A DNA stretch of 42,069 nt from an uncultured Pelagibacteraceae bacterium (GTDB taxonomy: Bacteria; Pseudomonadota; Alphaproteobacteria; Pelagibacterales; Pelagibacteraceae): NCBI GenBank assembly GCA_902602575.1, contig CACKRX010000002.1, positions 1 through 42,069 of the forward strand. The letters run 5' to 3'. The position numbers and the translations under genes were made by a program. Position 1 is the first letter of the stretch; each line of letters begins with the position of its first letter. Shown in pieces: positions 1-9,992 of this stretch. The notes under the pieces are model-generated. The model made no database searches. It had not been told where the DNA came from and saw only the letters and a program-made list of their open reading frames with translations.

Positions 1-201
1 GTTTTGAACAAAATTGGAGAACCTTACATTAAGTCCTCGTCCTATGATGATCAGTCAAAATCTGGACTAGGTCTTGGAATTTTTATCGGAAAAACTTTAC
101 TTGAAAGAAATGGCGCAAAAGTAATTTGTAGAAATTCAAAAACTAGATCTGGGGCAGAAGTTCTATTAACGTGGAAAAATAAAGATCTAAAAAACCTTTA
201 G
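1..201 (+). CDS. Sensor histidine kinase, C-terminal fragment (RegB/PrrB-like), truncated by window start
   Basis: [19 protein letters not shown]2-box of a HATPase_c domain; frame open to the window edge. Confidence 0.7.
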   Translation, partial: VLNKIGEPYIKSSSYDDQSKSGLGLGIFIGKTLLERNGAKVICRNSKTRSGAEVLLTWKNKDLKNL

Positions 202-2000
202 TTTAATTTTTTTGGATTCTTCTTTTTTTCGAATAAATTGCTTAGTTGAGAAATCATAACATCACCTAATTCTTGAACATCAGAAATTTTAATTGCTTTT
301 TTATAGTATCTCGAAACGTCGTGACCTATACCAATTGCAAGCAGTTCAATATCTGAGTTAGACTCAATAAATTTAACAGTTTTTTTTAGATGTTTCTCCA
401 AATAATCCCCTGAGTTTACAGACAAAGTCGAGTCATCAACAGGAGCTCCATCAGAAATAATCATCATTATTTTTCTCTCTTCTTTTCTTCTAACAAGTCT
501 ATTAAATGCCCATAAAATTGCTTCTCCATCAATATTTTCTTTAAGCAATCCCTCTTTAAGCATTAATCCGAGATTTTTTTTTGACTGTCGCCAGTGAACA
601 TCGGCTGCTTTATAAATTATATGTCTTAAATCATTAAGTCTTCCAGGATTTTTTGGTTTTCCGCTCTTACTCCATTTTTCTCTAGCTTCTCCACCTTTCC
701 AGTTTTTGGTTGTAAATCCAAGTATCTCAACTTTAACATTACATCTTTCAAGTGTTCTTGAAAGTATATCTGCGCATAACGCAGCAATAGTTATTGGTCT
801 TCCACGCATTGATCCTGAGTTGTCAATTAAAAGTGTTACTATGGTATCTTTAAACTCATAATCTTTTTCTTTTTTAAATGAGAGAGAGTTTTGAGGATCT
901 ATAATTATTCTACTTAGTTTAGAGCTATCTAATAAACCTTCTTCCAAATCATATTCCCATGATCTATTTTGCTTTGCTAACAATTGCCTTTGTAATTTAT
1001 TAGCAAGTTTAGTTATTACATCCTGAAAACTAGTAAGTTGTTGATCTAGATTATTTCTTAGTTTTTTGATTTCCTCATCTTTTTCTAAATTCTCAGCCTT
1101 TTCAGTTTCATCAAAATTAATCGTAAAAATTTTATATTCTTTATTACTTTTTGAAATATTTAGTTTTTGAATAATATTTTCTGGGTTTTCTTTTTGGTCT
1201 CCATCTTCTAAAAATTCTTCTTCCATCCTAAACTCATTTAGATCTCCACCCCCTTCCAAACTTTTATTTTCACTAGTTTCCTCTGCTTTACCTTCTTTAT
1301 CTTCATTATTATTGTCATCCTTATTGTTTTGATTATTTTCATTATCATTACTGTCATCACTACTTTCATTTTTAACTTCATTTTCGTTTTCAAATATCTC
1401 CATGTTTTGAAATATTTCTGAAAACTTTTCGTTGTATTTATCTTGATCAGTTATATTTTTCTTTAAAAATTGTGTATGTTTTTTAATATTTTTATCAAAT
1501 TTATCTTCCCAAAAACTTAAGATCTTATTAGTTACATTATTCAACTTGATATCTAAAAAATTTTTTAAAAGGTATAATTCAAATGCTTCTGAAACATTTA
1601 CATCCTCCCTTTTTTTTAGATTACTTTCTTTTTTTTTTAAAATTTTATTATAGTAATTTTCGTTGATGTTTTTTTTTATACCGTAAAGCATATCAGAGCC
1701 TAATAATTCACACCTTATTTTTTCTGAAATTTCATAAAATATTTTGTAAGACTGATTCTTTGGAAAATTTTTTTTCAAAATATTTTTATTTGAAAACTTT
1801 TTTTTCAATGCATAAGAGTCAGTAAGGGCACGAAATTTTATGTAATCTTCTCTAGAATATAAATTTGAAATTTTATAATCCTCGATGTCCTTCTGATTTT
1901 CTTTTTTACTTAAATTATCAATTTCCTCTGAAATAACTTTATATGTTGAATCTAATGCTTGTTTAAATCTTTCTTTGAAAAATTCTTCTTTTTTACTCAT
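198..2000 (-). CDS. cobT: Cobaltochelatase CobT-like protein with C-terminal VWA domain (start probably MSKKEEFF, not the longer ORF start at 2066)
   Basis: [25 protein letters not shown] motif, acidic linker, directly downstream of cobS. Confidence 0.88.
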   Translation of the reverse strand: MSKKEEFFKERFKQALDSTYKVISEEIDNLSKKENQKDIEDYKISNLYSREDYIKFRALTDSYALKKKFSNKNILKKNFPKNQSYKIFYEISEKIRCELLGSDMLYGIKKNINENYYNKILKKKESNLKKREDVNVSEAFELYLLKNFLDIKLNNVTNKILSFWEDKFDKNIKKHTQFLKKNITDQDKYNEKFSEIFQNMEIFENENEVKNESSDDSNDNENNQNNKDDNNNEDKEGKAEETSENKSLEGGGDLNEFRMEEEFLEDGDQKENPENIIQKLNISKSNKEYKIFTINFDETEKAENLEKDEEIKKLRNNLDQQLTSFQDVITKLANKLQRQLLAKQNRSWEYDLEEGLLDSSKLSRIIIDPQNSLSFKKEKDYEFKDTIVTLLIDNSGSMRGRPITIAALCADILSRTLERCNVKVEILGFTTKNWKGGEAREKWSKSGKPKNPGRLNDLRHIIYKAADVHWRQSKKNLGLMLKEGLLKENIDGEAILWAFNRLVRRKEERKIMMIISDGAPVDDSTLSVNSGDYLEKHLKKTVKFIESNSDIELLAIGIGHDVSRYYKKAIKISDVQELGDVMISQLSNLFEKKKNPKKLN

Positions 2001-2973
2001 TAGATTGCTTATTGATAACCGCTTCTGGCAAGTCCTCTCCAAAACATCTTTGGTAATACTCAGCAATAATATTTTTCTCTACATCATCACATTTATTCAA
2101 AAAAGTAACCCTAAATGAATATCCAATATCTTTAAATATTAGATTATTTTCAGCCCAATGCATAACTGTTCGTGGACTCATTACTGTTGAAATGTCACCG
2201 GATACAAACCCCTTTCTAGTGAGGGAGGCGACCTTAATCATATTGGCAATTTCTTCTTTTCCTTTTGAATTGTTATAAGATTTATTTTTTGCCAGTATTA
2301 TCTCCATCTCTTTTTCCAAACTTAAATAATTAAGGGATGTAACTATATTCCATCTATCCATTTGCCCCTGGTTTATTTGCTGTGTACCGTGATATAGTCC
2401 AGTAGTATCGCCTAGACCAACTGTATTTGAAGTTGCAAATAACCTAAAGTACTTATGTTGTTTTAAAACTTTATTTTTATCAAGAAGAGTAAAATTTCCT
2501 TCCGCTTCCAAAACTCTTTGAATTACAAACATAACGTCAGGTCTACCAGCATCGTATTCATCAAAAACCAGTGCGATAGGATTCTGTATAGACCAAGGCA
2601 AAATACCTTCTTGGAATTCTGTTATTTGTTTTCCATCTTTTATAGTAATGGCATCCTTTCCAATCAAATCAATTCTACTTATATGACTGTCCAAATTCAC
2701 TCTAATACAGGGCCAGTTTAATCTTGCTGCAACTTGTTCAATGTGAGTAGATTTACCTGTTCCATGATATCCTTGAACTAATACCCTCTTGTTGAAAGAG
2801 AAACCTGACAATATTGCAAGTGTAGTATCTTTATCAAATTTATAATTTTTATCTATTTCTGGAACATATTCATTTTTTTTTGAGAATGCATCTACTTCAA
2901 GATTTGAATCAATTCCAAAAGTTTGCTTTACAGAAATTTTTATGTCCGGAATCGTATTTATGTTTTCATTCAT
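1993..2973 (-). CDS. cobS: Cobaltochelatase CobS-like AAA+ ATPase
   Basis: Walker [14 protein letters not shown], Walker [11 protein letters not shown], CobS length and position. Confidence 0.9.
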   Translation of the reverse strand: MNENINTIPDIKISVKQTFGIDSNLEVDAFSKKNEYVPEIDKNYKFDKDTTLAILSGFSFNKRVLVQGYHGTGKSTHIEQVAARLNWPCIRVNLDSHISRIDLIGKDAITIKDGKQITEFQEGILPWSIQNPIALVFDEYDAGRPDVMFVIQRVLEAEGNFTLLDKNKVLKQHKYFRLFATSNTVGLGDTTGLYHGTQQINQGQMDRWNIVTSLNYLSLEKEMEIILAKNKSYNNSKGKEEIANMIKVASLTRKGFVSGDISTVMSPRTVMHWAENNLIFKDIGYSFRVTFLNKCDDVEKNIIAEYYQRCFGEDLPEAVINKQSNE

Positions 2974-3488
2974 TTTTTATAAGACCTTTTTAGTTGTGTA
3001 TAAGCCAATGTTATAATCTTTAATTTTTCTTCGTATTTTTTATTCCCAGAGTTTTTATCAGGGTGAAATCGTTTGACAAGTTTTTTAAACTTATCTCTTA
3101 TAATGGTCCATTCTGTGCCTATATTTAATCTTAAAATGTTGAAAGCTTTTATATCATCATCCGAAAAGTTGAATTGTCGCAATTTGGAAGACCTTATATC
3201 GTCATTATTAATTCCATCCAAACTTTCCTTGAGAGTATTATTCCATAAAATCTTAAAAAAATTATCTTGTCCGCTAAAATTTTGGGTTGGTTTATGCCAA
3301 GTCATATCGGATTTAATAAACTCATTAATTTGATTATCTGTCATATTTGCAAAGTAATTCCAATTTTTATTAAATTCTCTTATATGCTCTAAACAAAGGT
3401 ACCTAAAATCTTTGCTATTATCTTTTTCAATTGGAGCCTTGTACTCACCAATTTTATTACAGTTATTCCAGTCGCATATAATTTTCAT
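2970..3488 (-). CDS. J-domain (DnaJ-like) protein, C-terminal J domain; start probably MKIICDW (longer ORF start at 3509)
   Basis: FKKLVKRFHPDKNSGNKKYEEKLKIITLAYTQLK with HPD motif; conserved bolA-J-cobS-cobT neighbourhood. Confidence 0.8.
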   Translation of the reverse strand: MKIICDWNNCNKIGEYKAPIEKDNSKDFRYLCLEHIREFNKNWNYFANMTDNQINEFIKSDMTWHKPTQNFSGQDNFFKILWNNTLKESLDGINNDDIRSSKLRQFNFSDDDIKAFNILRLNIGTEWTIIRDKFKKLVKRFHPDKNSGNKKYEEKLKIITLAYTQLKRSYKK

Positions 3489-3492
3489 TATA

Positions 3493-3507
3493 GTATTATT
3501 ATAATAC
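3493..3507. promoter_or_regulatory. Perfect palindrome GTATTAT-T-ATAATAC with overlapping TATAAT on both strands; candidate bidirectional promoter
   Basis: + strand TATAAT at 3500-3505, - strand TATAAT at 3503-3498; lies between divergent starts 3488(-) and 3513(+). Confidence 0.45.
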
Positions 3508-3512
3508 ATTTT

Positions 3513-3773
3513 ATGGAAATAAATAAATTAATTGAAATAGTAAAAGAAAAAATTACAAAAGAAATTATTTTACAAGAAATAAATGTAGAGGACAAATCAT
3601 TTCTACATAAGGATCACAAAAATAATTCTCCAAACAAATTTCACATCAAAATTACAATTATCTCTGATGAGCTTAAACTAAAAAAAAAAATTGACTCTAC
3701 TAAGAGAATTTATAAGATTTTAGAAAATGAGTTAAAAAATTATATTCACTCTATTCAATTATCAATAAATTAA
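3513..3773 (+). CDS. BolA family protein
   Basis: FHIKITIISDEL...RIYKILENEL BolA-like fold, 86 aa, conserved neighbourhood. Confidence 0.8.
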   Translation: MEINKLIEIVKEKITKEIILQEINVEDKSFLHKDHKNNSPNKFHIKITIISDELKLKKKIDSTKRIYKILENELKNYIHSIQLSIN

Positions 3774-4853
3774 AGTTTTTAAAAATGATCTAATATTGTT
3801 TTCTCTAAATGATTTATTCAATATGGGTTTTTCAATACTTTTAAGGAGAATCAAATTTATTTTACTATCTTTATTCTTTTTATCTTGTTTCATATAAAAA
3901 ATAATTTTTGATATATCTTTAATTTTAAAATATTTATTTAAACTATCATAATTTAATTTTCTCAAGTGCTCAATGATTTGTCCATAATCATTCTTTTTTA
4001 AAATATTTTTTTTTCTGCTAAATTCAACAGCTGACATAATACCTAATAAAACAGCCTCACCGTGATTTAGCCCTTTATTATACCCAACTGTTGCCTCATA
4101 AGCGTGGGCAAAAGTATGACCTAGATTAAGAACTTTTCTAATATTTTTTTCCTTTTCATCTTTCTCAACTATTTCCTTTTTGATTAAACAACTTTTATAA
4201 ATTGTTTTTTCTAAAACTTTATGATTATGACTCAAAATCTTAATAAAATTTCTTTTCAGAAAATTGAAAAATATTTTATCTTTTATAAGAGAATGTTTAA
4301 GAATTTCAGCATATCCACATACCATTTCTCTTTTAGGTAAACTCTTTAAAAAGTCTATATCCGAAACAACTAGTGAAGGTTGATAAAAAGATCCTATCAT
4401 ATTTTTTCCAGATAAAGAATTAATCCCTGTCTTACCACCAATTGCTGAGTCAACCTGACTCAGTAAAGTTGTGGGTACATTAATAAAATTTAAACCTCTT
4501 TTAAAAATACTTGATGCAAACCCACATACATCTCCACAAATACCTCCTCCGACAGAAATTAAACTATCATTTCTGCTAAAATTATTCTTTTCAAGAATTT
4601 TTACAATAGACGAAACGGTTTTTAAATTTTTACTTTTTTCATTAAAAACAATTTTTTTCTTTTCTATTATATTCTTATTAAATCTACTTATCATAGATTT
4701 TATCATTTGAGCTGGTACTTTACTGTCATAAACAAGCAAAAATTTTTGAGAATATATTCTTTCATTTAAAATTATTTTATTTATCTTTGAGCAAAGATTT
4801 TTTCCAATAACTATACTATAATTATTTATATTAGTTTTAACTTTTAATTTCAT
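3762..4853 (-). CDS. aroB: 3-dehydroquinate synthase
   Basis: SVGGGICGDVCGFASSIFKRG, VPTTLLSQVDSAIGGKTGIN, LNLGHTFAHAYE, LNHGEAV motifs. Confidence 0.97.
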   Translation of the reverse strand: MKLKVKTNINNYSIVIGKNLCSKINKIILNERIYSQKFLLVYDSKVPAQMIKSMISRFNKNIIEKKKIVFNEKSKNLKTVSSIVKILEKNNFSRNDSLISVGGGICGDVCGFASSIFKRGLNFINVPTTLLSQVDSAIGGKTGINSLSGKNMIGSFYQPSLVVSDIDFLKSLPKREMVCGYAEILKHSLIKDKIFFNFLKRNFIKILSHNHKVLEKTIYKSCLIKKEIVEKDEKEKNIRKVLNLGHTFAHAYEATVGYNKGLNHGEAVLLGIMSAVEFSRKKNILKKNDYGQIIEHLRKLNYDSLNKYFKIKDISKIIFYMKQDKKNKDSKINLILLKSIEKPILNKSFRENNIRSFLKTLIY

Positions 4854-5367
4854 TTTTTTTTAATATTGAAACTATTCTATCCACAATTTCGTTTTTTTTA
4901 TGATTATCACAATCTATTTTGAAATTTGATTTAGAATAATAGTTATTTCTATCTAGCATCATTTTTTCAATTTCTTGATCTTTTAATCCCTGAATAAGTG
5001 GTCTTTTTGAAGATTTCCTAATCCTCTTAATAATTGTTGAGGGTTTCCAATTTAACCAAAATGACAATGAATTATTTTTGACATTCTTTCTGACTTTTTC
5101 ATCTAGAAACGAACCGCCCCCCAAAGATAAAACTAATTCTTTTTCTTTAGAGTCTAGAAGTGATAAAATTGTTTTAACTTCTATCGTTCTAAAATACTTT
5201 TCACCTTTAAGTTTAAAAATTTGGCTTATTGTTTGTTTTTCAATTGCTTCAATTTTTTGATCTAGATCTATAAATTTCATATTCATTTTTTTTGATAATA
5301 ATGCACCAATTGTTGATTTTCCTGATCCCATCATGCCTATTAAAACAATTTTTTTTTTTATTTTCAT
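4837..5367 (-). CDS. aroK: Shikimate kinase
   Basis: LIGMMGSGKSTIGALLSKKM, FIDLDQKIE, LSLGGGSF, KRPLI. Confidence 0.95.
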   Translation of the reverse strand: MKIKKKIVLIGMMGSGKSTIGALLSKKMNMKFIDLDQKIEAIEKQTISQIFKLKGEKYFRTIEVKTILSLLDSKEKELVLSLGGGSFLDEKVRKNVKNNSLSFWLNWKPSTIIKRIRKSSKRPLIQGLKDQEIEKMMLDRNNYYSKSNFKIDCDNHKKNEIVDRIVSILKKNEIKS

Positions 5368-5424
5368 AATTTTCTAAGTTGAAAAAACACAAATATGTCT
5401 TAATTTGAATTTAATAAAAAGTAT

Positions 5425-5610
5425 ATGCAATTTTATAAAAAGACAAGCATTGGCAGCTCTGTAAATCCACTAAAAATCATAATTAAAGTAGTTGTGGTTT
5501 TGGCGATCCTCCTTGGAATTTTAGTGTTAGTTAGTAAAATAGATTTCCCTTCACCAAATCAACTAATTGAAAAAAAGATCCCACAAGAAAACTTGAAAAT
5601 TGTTAAATAA
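5425..5610 (+). CDS. Small single-TM hypothetical protein
   Basis: 61 aa ORF with IIIKVVVVLAILLGILVLV transmembrane segment; tightly linked to the next gene. Confidence 0.6.
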   Translation: MQFYKKTSIGSSVNPLKIIIKVVVVLAILLGILVLVSKIDFPSPNQLIEKKIPQENLKIVK

Positions 5611-7333
5611 TTTTTTCATAATTTTTTTAATTTTAATATTTTTTTCTAAATTTGCTTTAAGTAATGAGCCTACGGATATTTGGAGTCTTGAGAAAAAAGA
5701 AAAAAGCAGCGAAGAAAATATAACAATTGATAATTCATCAAGTGAAATAGAAAATAAGAAAATTAAGATTAATGCTGGCATTACAGATGACATAAAGGTC
5801 TCAGAAGAAAATTTCACTGACAAAAATGATTTGGTTGTTGGGATATATGACCCTGGAAAATATGGGTTCGAATTAGACATGTGGACAAAATCAGACGGAA
5901 AAAAAATATATAATCTTAAAAAGAAAATTAATTCTATGAACCTTTCTAATGATGCTAGCGATATCTATAAAAAAATTCTTTTAACTAACACCTTTCCTCC
6001 AAAAGATAATTTGGATAAAAAAAAATTTTTTGATTTAAAAGCAGAATGGTTAATTAAAAATGGAGATCTCGATTTAATAATTGAGTATGTAACTAAAAAT
6101 CTAGATATAATATCAAATGAAAATTTGATTAAATTTGTTTTAAATGAATATTTGTCTAAAGCAGAAATAAAAGAGGCATGTAGTTTATTTAAAAGGATAA
6201 ATCAAAATTTTAATGATTATTATCTCAAAAACTTTTCGATATATTGCTTGATACATAGTAAGCAAAATGATCTTGCCATGATGCGTTTTGATTTAGAAAA
6301 GGAGTCTGGTTACTCAGATCCTTTTTTTGAAAAAAAATTTAATTCATTAATGGAACTTTCAAAAGATGATAATACTTCATCAGATAAAAATCTTTTAAAT
6401 TTACATCTTTCTTTTAATACAATTAAAGATTTTAAATATGTGCCCACAAAAAAAACCTCAAAGCTATTTTGGACTTATTTAAGATCTAACAACTTGCTAG
6501 ACAGTACTATTGATATTGATACTGCTGATGAAGAAAAAATCTCATTACTAGAAAAAGCTACGCATGAGAGAAATTACAACGAGAAAGATTTACTTAATAT
6601 TTATAAGAAATTTCAATTTTCCGTTGATCAACTTCTTAATATAGAGAGGGAAAAAGAGGATTTATCAAACATAAAAGCCAGAGCCCTGATGTATCAAGGT
6701 ATTTTATTGAATGATGACCCTAACAAGATAACGAAACTTTCTAAAGATTTAAAATCATCCTTTACTAATGATGGTCTAAAAGATGCCTTTAAAGATGAAC
6801 TAAGGTTTATTTTGGAGAGATTTAAAGAAAGCGAATTAAGTTCAGATTTAACAGACTTTTATGTTTTGAATTCTAAAGTAGAAAATCCAAATAAAAAAAT
6901 AAAATACAACAACAAAATTTTACATCAATCAAAAATTATAAATTATTTTATACAAGAAAAACCTTCTAAGAAAAAAACAGAAAAAGATTTAAATAATTTT
7001 TTAAAAAAAATTAAAAAAAGCAAAAAAAATTATTTAATAACCAAAGATGTAATTGTTATAGAGTCTTTAAAATTTGATGGTATTGAAATTAATGAGGAAT
7101 ACAGTGATCTTTATACAATTAATGAAAATACAATGCCTATAGATATACAGGTTTTAATTAATGACGGAGAAATTGGTTTAGCAATGTTAAGGATTATAGA
7201 AATAATTGGTGAAGATGAACTTAAAAATCTTGGCTCGGAAACTCTTTATTTCTTAGTAAATGCACTAAATCAAATGGACATCGATCTAATAAGAAATGAA
7301 ATCCTTTCTGCAATCCTACCAGTTAGAGTATAA
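5600..7333 (+). CDS. Exported hypothetical protein (signal peptide, helical, 577 aa; TTG start)
   Basis: Long ORF with N-terminal hydrophobic signal LNNFFIIFLILIFFSKFALSNE; co-directional with def. Confidence 0.75.
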   Translation: MLNNFFIIFLILIFFSKFALSNEPTDIWSLEKKEKSSEENITIDNSSSEIENKKIKINAGITDDIKVSEENFTDKNDLVVGIYDPGKYGFELDMWTKSDGKKIYNLKKKINSMNLSNDASDIYKKILLTNTFPPKDNLDKKKFFDLKAEWLIKNGDLDLIIEYVTKNLDIISNENLIKFVLNEYLSKAEIKEACSLFKRINQNFNDYYLKNFSIYCLIHSKQNDLAMMRFDLEKESGYSDPFFEKKFNSLMELSKDDNTSSDKNLLNLHLSFNTIKDFKYVPTKKTSKLFWTYLRSNNLLDSTIDIDTADEEKISLLEKATHERNYNEKDLLNIYKKFQFSVDQLLNIEREKEDLSNIKARALMYQGILLNDDPNKITKLSKDLKSSFTNDGLKDAFKDELRFILERFKESELSSDLTDFYVLNSKVENPNKKIKYNNKILHQSKIINYFIQEKPSKKKTEKDLNNFLKKIKKSKKNYLITKDVIVIESLKFDGIEINEEYSDLYTINENTMPIDIQVLINDGEIGLAMLRIIEIIGEDELKNLGSETLYFLVNALNQMDIDLIRNEILSAILPVRV

Positions 7334-7341
7334 TTTTTGTT

Positions 7342-7866
7342 ATGACAAAAAGAAAAATCATACTGGTTCCAGATGAAATACTTAAAAAAAAATCTCAAAA
7401 GATTGAGAAAATAACCACAAAAGAAAAAAAGTTAGCAGATGATTTGTTTGAAACAATGTACAAAAATAATGGCATAGGTCTTGCTGCTGTCCAAGTTGGT
7501 GTTTTGAGAAGAATGATCGTAATTGATGTTTCAAAAAAAGATGAAGAAAAAAAACCTTTTTGTTTAATAAATCCAGTCATAAAATCTTTCGGTAAAGATA
7601 AGTCGACATATGAAGAAGGTTGTTTGTCGATACCTGAAACATTTATTGAGATTGAAAGACCAAAAACCTGTATTGTTGAATACGTTGATATTTCAGGAAA
7701 TAAAACAAACATGGAATGTGATGGTTTACTATCCACATGTATTCAACACGAAATTAATCACTTAGACGGCAAGCTGATCATTGATTTTTTGTCAAAGTTG
7801 AAAAAAGATATTCTAATAAAAAAATTATCTAAAAACAAAAATACATCTAGTAGAGTAATTGTGTAA
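7342..7866 (+). CDS. def: Peptide deformylase
   Basis: GIGLAAVQVG, EGCLSIP, HEINHLDGKL. Confidence 0.97.
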   Translation: MTKRKIILVPDEILKKKSQKIEKITTKEKKLADDLFETMYKNNGIGLAAVQVGVLRRMIVIDVSKKDEEKKPFCLINPVIKSFGKDKSTYEEGCLSIPETFIEIERPKTCIVEYVDISGNKTNMECDGLLSTCIQHEINHLDGKLIIDFLSKLKKDILIKKLSKNKNTSSRVIV

Positions 7867-8796
7867 ATGTCAGATAATATTATTTTTATGGGAACTTCAA
7901 AATTTGCCGTTCCTATACTTGAAAAGATAAGTGAGAGTAAACTCAATATTTCTGTTGTTTACACACAGCCACCAAAAAAATCTAGCAGGGGAATGAAAGT
8001 TCAAAAAACTCCAATTCATGTAAAATCTGAATTACTTGGCTTACCAATTAGAACTCCGAGCAGTCTTAAAAATAATATTGATGAGTATAATTTTATAAAA
8101 AGAATAAAACCCATAATTGTTATAGTAATTTCATATGGTCAAATTATACCTAAGGAATTTTTTGAACTTTCCAAAAATGGTTTTTTAAATATTCATGCAT
8201 CTATCTTGCCCAAATTTAGGGGCGCCGCACCAATACAGAGAGCAATAATGAGCCAGGATATTGAAACGGGAATTAGTTTTATGAAAATTAATGAACATTT
8301 AGATGCTGGTCCTGTTCTTGAAACTTTTAAAATTAAAATTGACTTAGATTTAAATGCAACTGAGCTTGAAGAAAAATTATCTCAACTAGCAGCCTTAAAA
8401 ATTATTGAAAACATAGATAGTATTATAAGTGGTAAAGCGAATTTTAAAGAACAAGACCATTCCAAGGCAACATATGCTGAAAAAATAAATAAAGCAGAGG
8501 GGAAGATATTTTGGAGTGATAGTGCCAAAAAAATCATTGGAAAAATAAATGGTTTGCACCCTAATCCAGGAGCGTATTTTATGTTTAAAGGAGATAGATA
8601 TAAAATATTAAAAGCTGAAATTGGAAATGGATCAGGGCCCAACGGTGAAGTTCTTAATGACAAACTTGAGATAGCATGCTCAAATAATGAAAGCATAAAG
8701 GTTATTGAGATTCAAAAAGAGGGAAAAAAAATTCAAGAAATAAATGAATTTTTGAATGGTTCAAAAATAAGTAAAGGCTGCATCCTTAATGAATAG
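7867..8796 (+). CDS. fmt: Methionyl-tRNA formyltransferase
   Basis: IIFMGTSKFAVPILE, NIHASILPKFRGAAPIQRAI, ETGISFMKI..LDAGPVL. Confidence 0.97.
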   Translation: MSDNIIFMGTSKFAVPILEKISESKLNISVVYTQPPKKSSRGMKVQKTPIHVKSELLGLPIRTPSSLKNNIDEYNFIKRIKPIIVIVISYGQIIPKEFFELSKNGFLNIHASILPKFRGAAPIQRAIMSQDIETGISFMKINEHLDAGPVLETFKIKIDLDLNATELEEKLSQLAALKIIENIDSIISGKANFKEQDHSKATYAEKINKAEGKIFWSDSAKKIIGKINGLHPNPGAYFMFKGDRYKILKAEIGNGSGPNGEVLNDKLEIACSNNESIKVIEIQKEGKKIQEINEFLNGSKISKGCILNE

Positions 8797-9529
8797 ATAT
8801 CAAATTCTTATTGAATATGTTGGTACTAATCATAATGGATGGCAAGTACAGAGAAAAGGGAAAACAATTCAAGGGAGAATTCAAAACACTATTTCTAAAA
8901 TTTTTAAAGAAAAGGTAAATATAATAGGATCAGGCAGAACTGATTCCGGAGTACATGCTTTAGAACAATCAGCTCATTTTGACACAAGTACGAAAATAAA
9001 AGATAACTATAAATTTTTAAAATCAATTAATCATTTTTTATCGAGATACGGCATTAGTATTCTAGACTTAAAAAAAAGGAAGCTTACTTTTCACGCTAGA
9101 TATTCTGCTAAAGCGAGGGTATATAAATATGTTATTTTAAATCGTAAATCTGGATCTGTGTTAAAAAATAAAAGGTGTTGGCACATAATTAAAAAACTAA
9201 ATCTAGCAATGATGAAAAAAGGAGCAAAAAAATTAATTGGTACAAAAGATTTTTCAACATTTAGATCATCAAGTTGTTCTGCGAAAACTCCAGTAAGAAC
9301 AATTAAATCAATAGAATTTCTAACTAAAAAAGACATTATTGAGATTGAGATAAAAGCTCAGTCATTCCTTCAAAATCAAGTAAGATCGATGATTGGTTGT
9401 TTGAAGTATATTGGTGAGGGTAAGTGGAGTATTCAAAAATTTGAAAAAATAATTAAATCCAAAAAAAGAATTAATTGTGCACCTCCTGCTCCAGCAGAGG
9501 GACTATATTTGACTAAAGTGATTTATTAG
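8789..9529 (+). CDS. truA: tRNA pseudouridine(38-40) synthase
   Basis: GSGRTDSGVHALEQSAHFD, RVYKYVI, FLQNQVRSMIG. Confidence 0.97.
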   Translation: MNRYQILIEYVGTNHNGWQVQRKGKTIQGRIQNTISKIFKEKVNIIGSGRTDSGVHALEQSAHFDTSTKIKDNYKFLKSINHFLSRYGISILDLKKRKLTFHARYSAKARVYKYVILNRKSGSVLKNKRCWHIIKKLNLAMMKKGAKKLIGTKDFSTFRSSSCSAKTPVRTIKSIEFLTKKDIIEIEIKAQSFLQNQVRSMIGCLKYIGEGKWSIQKFEKIIKSKKRINCAPPAPAEGLYLTKVIY

Positions 9530-9992
9530 TTTTTTTTTTAATAGCGAATTTTTTATTTATCCTAAACCTTGAACCTGCTCTTACAATATATCCGCAACAA
9601 TTTTTTGCACCACATTTACAAGGGAACTGTTTATAGTCTTTATCAAATCCAAAACCATAGTCGCAAGTGAGTTCTTCCCCTTTTTTAATATCTCTTATTG
9701 CTGATACCCAGACCTTATAACCTTTTCCCTCATAGTCACAATTATTATTACATGAATGATTAATCAAACCTGCAGTATTCCAATGAAAATCTCCATCTAA
9801 GGTATATCTATTATTAAGTGTGAATAAATAGATTGGTTTATTATTGTCAAATTTTGCTGACTCTTCAACTTCTTTATTTGTAATGATTTTTCCAATATAA
9901 TTAATTATTATTGTTCCTTCTTTAATATCTTTTGTTGCATATAAACCTCGCTTGTTGTCTATTTTAGACTTTTTAATCTTATACAGTTTCAT
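9513..9992 (-). CDS. SET-domain protein-lysine methyltransferase-like protein with post-SET Cys motif
   Basis: RGLYATKDIKEGTIIINYIG, GLINHSCNNNC, KKGEELTCDYGFGF, CKCGAKNCCGYI. Confidence 0.92.
   Translation of the reverse strand: MKLYKIKKSKIDNKRGLYATKDIKEGTIIINYIGKIITNKEVEESAKFDNNKPIYLFTLNNRYTLDGDFHWNTAGLINHSCNNNCDYEGKGYKVWVSAIRDIKKGEELTCDYGFGFDKDYKQFPCKCGAKNCCGYIVRAGSRFRINKKFAIKKKTNKSL

Noticed and set aside
1245-1385. Asn/Asp/Glu-rich low-complexity tract in CobT as a possible tandem repeat
   Set aside because: Acidic linkers are typical of CobT; no regular nucleotide repeat unit seen.
2001-2066. N-terminal extension of CobT overlapping cobS
   Set aside because: Out-of-frame read of the cobS 3' end; MSKKEEFF start gives an 8-nt overlap consistent with neighbouring genes.
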